From: DAINRZ01 sp964634885 | Lineage (GTDB): Bacteria; Bacteroidota; Ignavibacteria; Kapaibacteriales; UBA2268 | NCBI GenBank assembly: GCA_964634885.1 | Contig: CAZWLN010000018.1 | Coordinates: 1 to 64,000 of the forward strand | Direction of reading: 5' to 3' | Length of the DNA: 64,000 nucleotides | In this document: one piece after another, positions 60,484-64,000 of the stretch | How the letters are laid out: each line of letters begins with the position of its first letter | How positions within the stretch are numbered: position 1 is the stretch's first letter | The notes under the pieces: model-generated | Databases searched by the model: none | Seen by the model: the letters and a program-made list of their open reading frames with translations, nothing else | Told to the model about the DNA's origin: nothing | Translations under genes and position numbers: made by a program

Positions 60484-61650
60484 TTGGCATTGCCTAAGCT
60501 GCTGTATATATGGAAAGAACACACTCTCTGGGATGTGAGGTACGACAAATTCTTCAGGACCCTGACAGGCAGCGGGTGGGAGGTCTATAACCTTGTCCGC
60601 TGGCGTGAAGGCTGCGAGTTTCCGGAGAAGATCAATTCAGTACATATTATTCCCGTCGGCAGGGACAGGAAGGCGGTTACCTCGGAACCTGTTTCGTCCA
60701 ATCCTGTCTGGCGTAACGCCATATACGACACGGCACGTGAACTCAAACCCGACATCATCATGCCGCGCGAGATAATGCTGGCCGGGGCTGCTGCAAACGC
60801 CGGGCGAAAGCTCAATATCCCCGTCGTCATGGACATGGCCGAGAACTACCCTGCTGCAATGAAGGACTGGAAGAAATACAACGACAACTTCATACGCAAG
60901 GTCATGGTGCACTATCTCGATATGCCCGAACACGTTGAAAAGAACTGCGTGCCTAAGATGGACGGGATCATCACCGTTTGCAGGGAACAGTGCGAACGAC
61001 TGAACCTGATGTACGACTACCCTAATAAAAGAATGGCTGTCGTGCATAATACGCCCGAACTCAGTTCACTGCAGTCAATCAAAAAAGGCTTTTCAGGAAG
61101 GGCACGTGTCTTTACTCATCACGGCAATGTAACGGGCGACAAAAGGATTGGTAAGTTCGTTACCGGATTCATCGAAGCCGCCAAAGTGCGGGACGACATC
61201 GAACTGCACATCGCAGGCGCCGGTGAGTATTTCGATGACCTCCGGAAAATGGCCGACAACTCTCACTGCCCGGATAGAATAATTATGACCGGAAAGTACA
61301 GGTTCGAAGATGTTCCAAAGATAATCGAAGCTGCCGACATAGGTGTAATTCCATACCAGGTCAGCGATTTTAACAATACTACCATCCACAATAAAGTGTT
61401 CGATTTCATGGCTGCCGGCAAACCGCTCTTCCTCTCATCTACTCTGCCTTTTCGCAGGCTCATTGAGGAAACGGGGGCGGGTATTGCCGTCGATTGCGAG
61501 TCGCCGGAAGCCATTGCTGCGGCGATTACCGACATCGACAACCGGAACCTTGCTGCCATGTCGTCCAACGGACTGAGATTCGCCTCAGAAAAATACAACT
61601 GGGACATCGACGGAGCCGGCCTTGTGGGATTCTTAGAGAGATACCTCTGA
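60484..61650 (+). CDS. Glycosyltransferase family 4
   Basis: A 388-residue enzyme. No ATG suits; TTG at 60484 (or TTG at 60490, giving MPKLLYIWKEH) is the probable start, with GATGAGAG upstream as a weak ribosome site. The N-terminal half has LLYIWKEHTLWDVRYDKF, MPREIMLAG and GIITVCREQCERL; the C-terminal half has VFTHHGNVTGDKRI, LHIAGAGEYFDDL, GKYRFEDVPKIIEAADIGVIPY and TTIHNKVFDFMAAGKPLF, the GT4 donor-binding Rossmann half. It adds a sugar from a nucleotide donor in glycan assembly. It is first of a coupled trio with NUDIX and GT2 genes (TGATG overlap). Confidence 0.87.
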   Translation: MALPKLLYIWKEHTLWDVRYDKFFRTLTGSGWEVYNLVRWREGCEFPEKINSVHIIPVGRDRKAVTSEPVSSNPVWRNAIYDTARELKPDIIMPREIMLAGAAANAGRKLNIPVVMDMAENYPAAMKDWKKYNDNFIRKVMVHYLDMPEHVEKNCVPKMDGIITVCREQCERLNLMYDYPNKRMAVVHNTPELSSLQSIKKGFSGRARVFTHHGNVTGDKRIGKFVTGFIEAAKVRDDIELHIAGAGEYFDDLRKMADNSHCPDRIIMTGKYRFEDVPKIIEAADIGVIPYQVSDFNNTTIHNKVFDFMAAGKPLFLSSTLPFRRLIEETGAGIAVDCESPEAIAAAITDIDNRNLAAMSSNGLRFASEKYNWDIDGAGLVGFLERYL

Positions 61651-62120
61651 TGGCTTCTTTTGTCTCCAATACTGTCCAGGTCCACATCGCAAGGTATAAT
61701 CGGGTTAAGGGAGAATACGAATTCCTGGTTCTTCAACGTTCTCAGGACAATGCACTGTACCCGCTTGTGTGGCAAGCGGTTACCGGTACTGTCGAAAACG
61801 GGGAAACAGCTCTTCAGGCTGCCGTCAGGGAATTGGAAGAAGAAACCGGTATCATTGCGAAAGAGATGTGGACACTGCCTTACGTTACGATGTTCTTCAA
61901 CCCCCAATCCGATGAAGTACATGCATCTCCCGTTTTTGGCGTCCTGGCTGATGAAGGCGTAGTGGTCAGGCTCTCCGGCGAACACCGGGAATACCGGTGG
62001 CTGGACTATGAGGCCTGCCTCGCATTGACTCCGCTGCCCTCTCACAGGGAAGCGACAAAGGTTTTTCTGGAAAACGTCCTGCTGAAAGACGACAGGACAT
62101 TGTTTAAGGTAAAGCTATGA
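61650..62120 (+). CDS. NUDIX hydrolase
   Basis: A 156-residue protein. The ATG at 61650 is inside the TGATG junction with the GT4 gene; a longer frame from 61494 lies wholly in that gene and is discarded. The Nudix box is complete: GTVENGETALQAAVRELEEETGI, residues about 44-66, matching GX5EX7REUXEEXGU. The family hydrolyses nucleoside diphosphates linked to another group; this form resembles NudB/dATP-pyrophosphohydrolase-like proteins, but with its setting between glycosyltransferases a role in nucleotide-sugar turnover is possible. Confidence 0.9.
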   Translation: MASFVSNTVQVHIARYNRVKGEYEFLVLQRSQDNALYPLVWQAVTGTVENGETALQAAVRELEEETGIIAKEMWTLPYVTMFFNPQSDEVHASPVFGVLADEGVVVRLSGEHREYRWLDYEACLALTPLPSHREATKVFLENVLLKDDRTLFKVKL

Positions 62121-62989
62121 CAGAAGGAAAAGTTGCTGCGGCGATAGTTACATACAACAGGCTGGAACTGTTGAAACAGGTACTCCCGGCTGTAATGAAC
62201 CAGACACGAAGGCCTGACCTGATACTCGTTACAAACAATTCCTCAACCGACGGCACTACTGAGTGGCTTGCACAGCAGGAAGGTATTACCGTCGTCACAC
62301 AGCCTAATGTCGGGAGTTCCGGCGGACAGTACACGGGAATTAAAAGCGCTTACGACATGGGCTATGACTGGATCTGGGTAATGGACGACGACGTGGTTCC
62401 CGCTCCTGACGCATTGGAAAAACTGCTCGAAAAGGCTGAGCCTTCCGTCGTAGTCTCTCCCTTGAGATTTACCAGCGCCGGCAAGCCCTATCATAATGAT
62501 ACGCTTCAGTTCAACATGACCAATCCTTTCCGCAGCTTCTGGACCGAGATACTATCCGACAAAACCCTTGCCGACACAGTAATCAGGGCTACGGGCATTA
62601 CCTTTGAAGGGCCTTTGTTCCACCGTTCGCTCGTCGGGAAAATCGGCCTGCCGCGGTTCGATTTCTTCATCTACGGCGACGACTCTGAGTATTTCATCAG
62701 GGCAGATAGGAACGGCTTCAGGATTGTCGTTTACACCGAAGCGCGCTTTACACGGCTCATCGATCCACCGGCGGGTTTCAGGTTCGACTGGAAGAGCTAT
62801 TATACCCTCCGCAACCAGATTGCCATCGACAGGCTGCACGGCTCCCTGTCGGTCCGCCTTCTCAGGCCCCTGTTCTACAGCACGAAGTGGCTGTTACGCT
62901 GCCGGAGTTTCAGCAATGTCGTAACCGTACTGAAGGGCTTCTTCGACGGATACTTTTACCGGGAGAGGATACCTGAGGAGTACAGGTAG
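62117..62989 (+). CDS. Glycosyltransferase family 2 (GlfT2-like)
   Basis: A 290-residue enzyme coupled to the NUDIX gene by an ATGA overlap. GT2 motifs: VAAAIVTYNRLELLKQVL, ILVTNNSSTDGTTEWL, VGSSGGQYTGIK, IWVMDDDVVPAPDALEKL (DDD metal site), and FIYGDDSEYFIRADRNGF. The QPNVGSSGGQ and GDDSEYFIR motifs are close to galactofuranosyltransferase GlfT2 and similar rhamnosyl/galactosyl transferases. The acceptor and sugar remain unknown. It closes the GT4-NUDIX-GT2 group; 150 AT-rich bases without a gene follow. Confidence 0.88.
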   Translation: MTEGKVAAAIVTYNRLELLKQVLPAVMNQTRRPDLILVTNNSSTDGTTEWLAQQEGITVVTQPNVGSSGGQYTGIKSAYDMGYDWIWVMDDDVVPAPDALEKLLEKAEPSVVVSPLRFTSAGKPYHNDTLQFNMTNPFRSFWTEILSDKTLADTVIRATGITFEGPLFHRSLVGKIGLPRFDFFIYGDDSEYFIRADRNGFRIVVYTEARFTRLIDPPAGFRFDWKSYYTLRNQIAIDRLHGSLSVRLLRPLFYSTKWLLRCRSFSNVVTVLKGFFDGYFYRERIPEEYR

Positions 62990-63139
62990 AGAGAACATGG
63001 TATGAATGTACATGTAATTTATTCAAATATTTTATTTTTTACATAAAACAATAACTCCATCTTTAAATTTTGATTATTCATAATTCATTAATAAATTGCT
63101 TAATGAATAAAATTACATTGAATATAAAGGTATAACATC

Positions 63140-63442
63140 ATGAGTATTGGACTCGTAGAAGTGGCTGAATACGGCAACAGGCCCGAGGCGGAGCTTACCG
63201 TCAGCCTGCTGGCTTCCCACGGCATCGAAGCCATGCTGAAAGCCGACGACTGCGGAGGTTTTTACGCGAGCCAGACTTTCACGATTGGTGTGAAGGTCAT
63301 GGTTTCGGCCGATGATTACGCTGCCGCCAAAGAGCTGCTCGATCATCCGGCAGACTATCCCGATGAAAGCCCCGATGACGATTCCGAAGGCAGCCCCGAC
63401 GACATAGACGCCGTCGAAGCGGAGGACGGGCCTGTTAATTAA
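63140..63442 (+). CDS. DUF2007-type putative signal-transducing protein
   Basis: A 100-residue protein with AAAGG 9 bases before the ATG. Residues 1-70 fit the DUF2007 fold (LVEVAEYGNRPEAELTVSLLASHGIEAML ... TIGVKVMVSADDYAAAKELL), a small beta-alpha-beta domain of unknown function. The last 30 residues are very acidic (SPDDDSEGSPDD...) and look disordered. No membrane segment is seen. It is followed 33 bases on by the DHFR-like gene and may be co-transcribed with it. Confidence 0.75.
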   Translation: MSIGLVEVAEYGNRPEAELTVSLLASHGIEAMLKADDCGGFYASQTFTIGVKVMVSADDYAAAKELLDHPADYPDESPDDDSEGSPDDIDAVEAEDGPVN

Positions 63443-63475
63443 TTTGTTACCAGATAAATTATTGAAAGATTAGTA

Positions 63476-64000
63476 ATGATCCCACAAGTAATTATTCATA
63501 ACCAGATCAGCCTCGACGGCGGGATTGCCGGTTTCGATGTGGACATGGCCCAGTACTACGGCCTGTCGTACAACTATGATGAAGGCTTCCGTCTGTTCGG
63601 CTCCGAAACAGTGCTGCGCGCCGTGATGGCCGATTCTCCGGAAACTGAACTCGATTGTGTCAAACCGGACTATGAAGTGAAAGCCAACGCTCCTTTCTGG
63701 GTAATAGCCGACAGTAGGGGGCGCATCAGGAACCTGCACCTGTACCGCCGCAGTGAATACTGCAAGGACATCATCGTACTGGTGTCGCCTCAGACCCCTA
63801 AGGAGCATCTCGATTACCTAAACCGGCGGGACTACGACTATATTATGACCGGTAGTGAAAAGGTGGATTTCCGTGAAGCTCTTAACGTCCTGAACGAGAA
63901 ATACGGCTGCGACCAGATACTTACCGACACAGGAGGCCTCCTGGCGTGCCATCTCCTGTCACGCGGCCTTGTGTCGAAGATCAGCCTCATCCAGTCGCCG
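63476..64000 (+). CDS. RibD C-terminal/dihydrofolate reductase-like protein, partial (runs off window)
   Basis: The frame is open from ATG 63476 to the last base (175 codons) with no stop in the window. It matches the RibD C-terminal/DHFR-like family: VIIHNQISLDGGIAGFDVDM at the start, then a central NADPH-binding region (DILTDTGGLLACHLLSRGLVSKISLI) where the (D)GG motif binds the cofactor. These enzymes reduce pteridine or pyrimidine intermediates, for example in riboflavin synthesis. The remainder lies beyond the window, so the full size is unknown. Confidence 0.8.
   Translation, partial: MIPQVIIHNQISLDGGIAGFDVDMAQYYGLSYNYDEGFRLFGSETVLRAVMADSPETELDCVKPDYEVKANAPFWVIADSRGRIRNLHLYRRSEYCKDIIVLVSPQTPKEHLDYLNRRDYDYIMTGSEKVDFREALNVLNEKYGCDQILTDTGGLLACHLLSRGLVSKISLIQSP

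Noticed and set aside
60471..60497. ATG-initiated start of the GT4 gene at 60471 by frameshift
   Set aside because: This frame stops after eight codons. Joining it would need an indel, and TTG at 60484 or 60490 gives an intact family-like N-terminus.
61494..61649. N-terminal extension of the NUDIX protein
   Set aside because: It lies within the GT4 gene in another frame and is Arg/Cys-rich; the ATG at 61650 fits a TGATG junction.

Overview
The window comes from a Gram-negative member of the Bacteroidota/Chlorobiota/Ignavibacteriota (FCB) assemblage, possibly a Kapabacteria-like lineage; the phylum-level placement is inference. Evidence: at least six secreted proteins end in type IX secretion (T9SS) type-A-like sorting domains; there is a TonB-dependent receptor, a Wza/Wzi-type capsule export pair and an OmpA-family protein; and several genes are preceded by the Bacteroidota-type -7 promoter element TAnnTTTG. 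Shine-Dalgarno sites are often weak or absent. I saw no rRNA, tRNA, CRISPR array or transposase gene.

Layout. (1) 1-6049, minus strand: two tandem paralogues with an IgGFc-binding-like N-terminal domain, the first cut by the window edge. (2) 6325-10828, plus strand: two tandem phosphodiester glycosidase (NAGPA-like) proteins, the second with a long lysine-rich linker, then dipeptidase E. (3) 10915-16920, minus strand: two tandem FG-GAP/UnbV-ASPIC secreted proteins. (4) 17142-19632: an M32 carboxypeptidase homologue lacking two zinc ligands, and an orphan CheR-type methyltransferase. (5) 19633-28095: an AT-rich accessory block of secreted Asp-box (BNR) repeat proteins, one split by a frameshift at an A7 run, with a Cys-rich secreted protein, heptamer repeat arrays and extragenic palindromes. 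(6) 28096-31605: an OmpA-family protein, a small unknown protein, threonine aldolase and a polyprenol/diacylglycerol kinase-like protein. (7) 31656-36662: ispE, glgA, a small secreted protein, a hotdog thioesterase and a GH3 enzyme. (8) 36751-51852: a tightly packed exopolysaccharide operon (dTDP-glucose dehydratase, UDP-sugar dehydrogenase, UDP-GlcNAc 2-epimerase, Wza, Wzi-like protein, glycosyltransferases, initiating phosphoglycosyltransferase, and a GT2 fused to a degenerate phosphoglycosyltransferase domain) running into accA, a LOG-family gene and rarA. (9) 51851-52310: heptamer array plus two copies of a palindromic repeat. (10) 52352-54788: Fic protein and convergent tyrosine recombinase. 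(11) 54919-59876, minus strand: TonB receptor, YfiR-like protein and hybrid histidine kinase forming one operon. (12) 60484-64000: GT4, NUDIX and GT2 genes, a DUF2007-like protein and a truncated RibD/DHFR-like gene.

How the parts fit. Much of the window concerns the cell surface. T9SS cargo, the capsule/EPS operon and the TonB receptor-YfiR-kinase module all build or sense the envelope, while ispE supplies isoprenoid precursors used for polyprenyl carriers. The points most worth checking are: a shared promoter-like motif (TGTAAC-N17-GTTATTA) upstream of three secreted-protein genes; the YfiR/TonB/CHASE8-like kinase trio, which resembles YfiBNR but with a phosphorelay output; the M32 pseudoenzyme; and the A7 frameshift.
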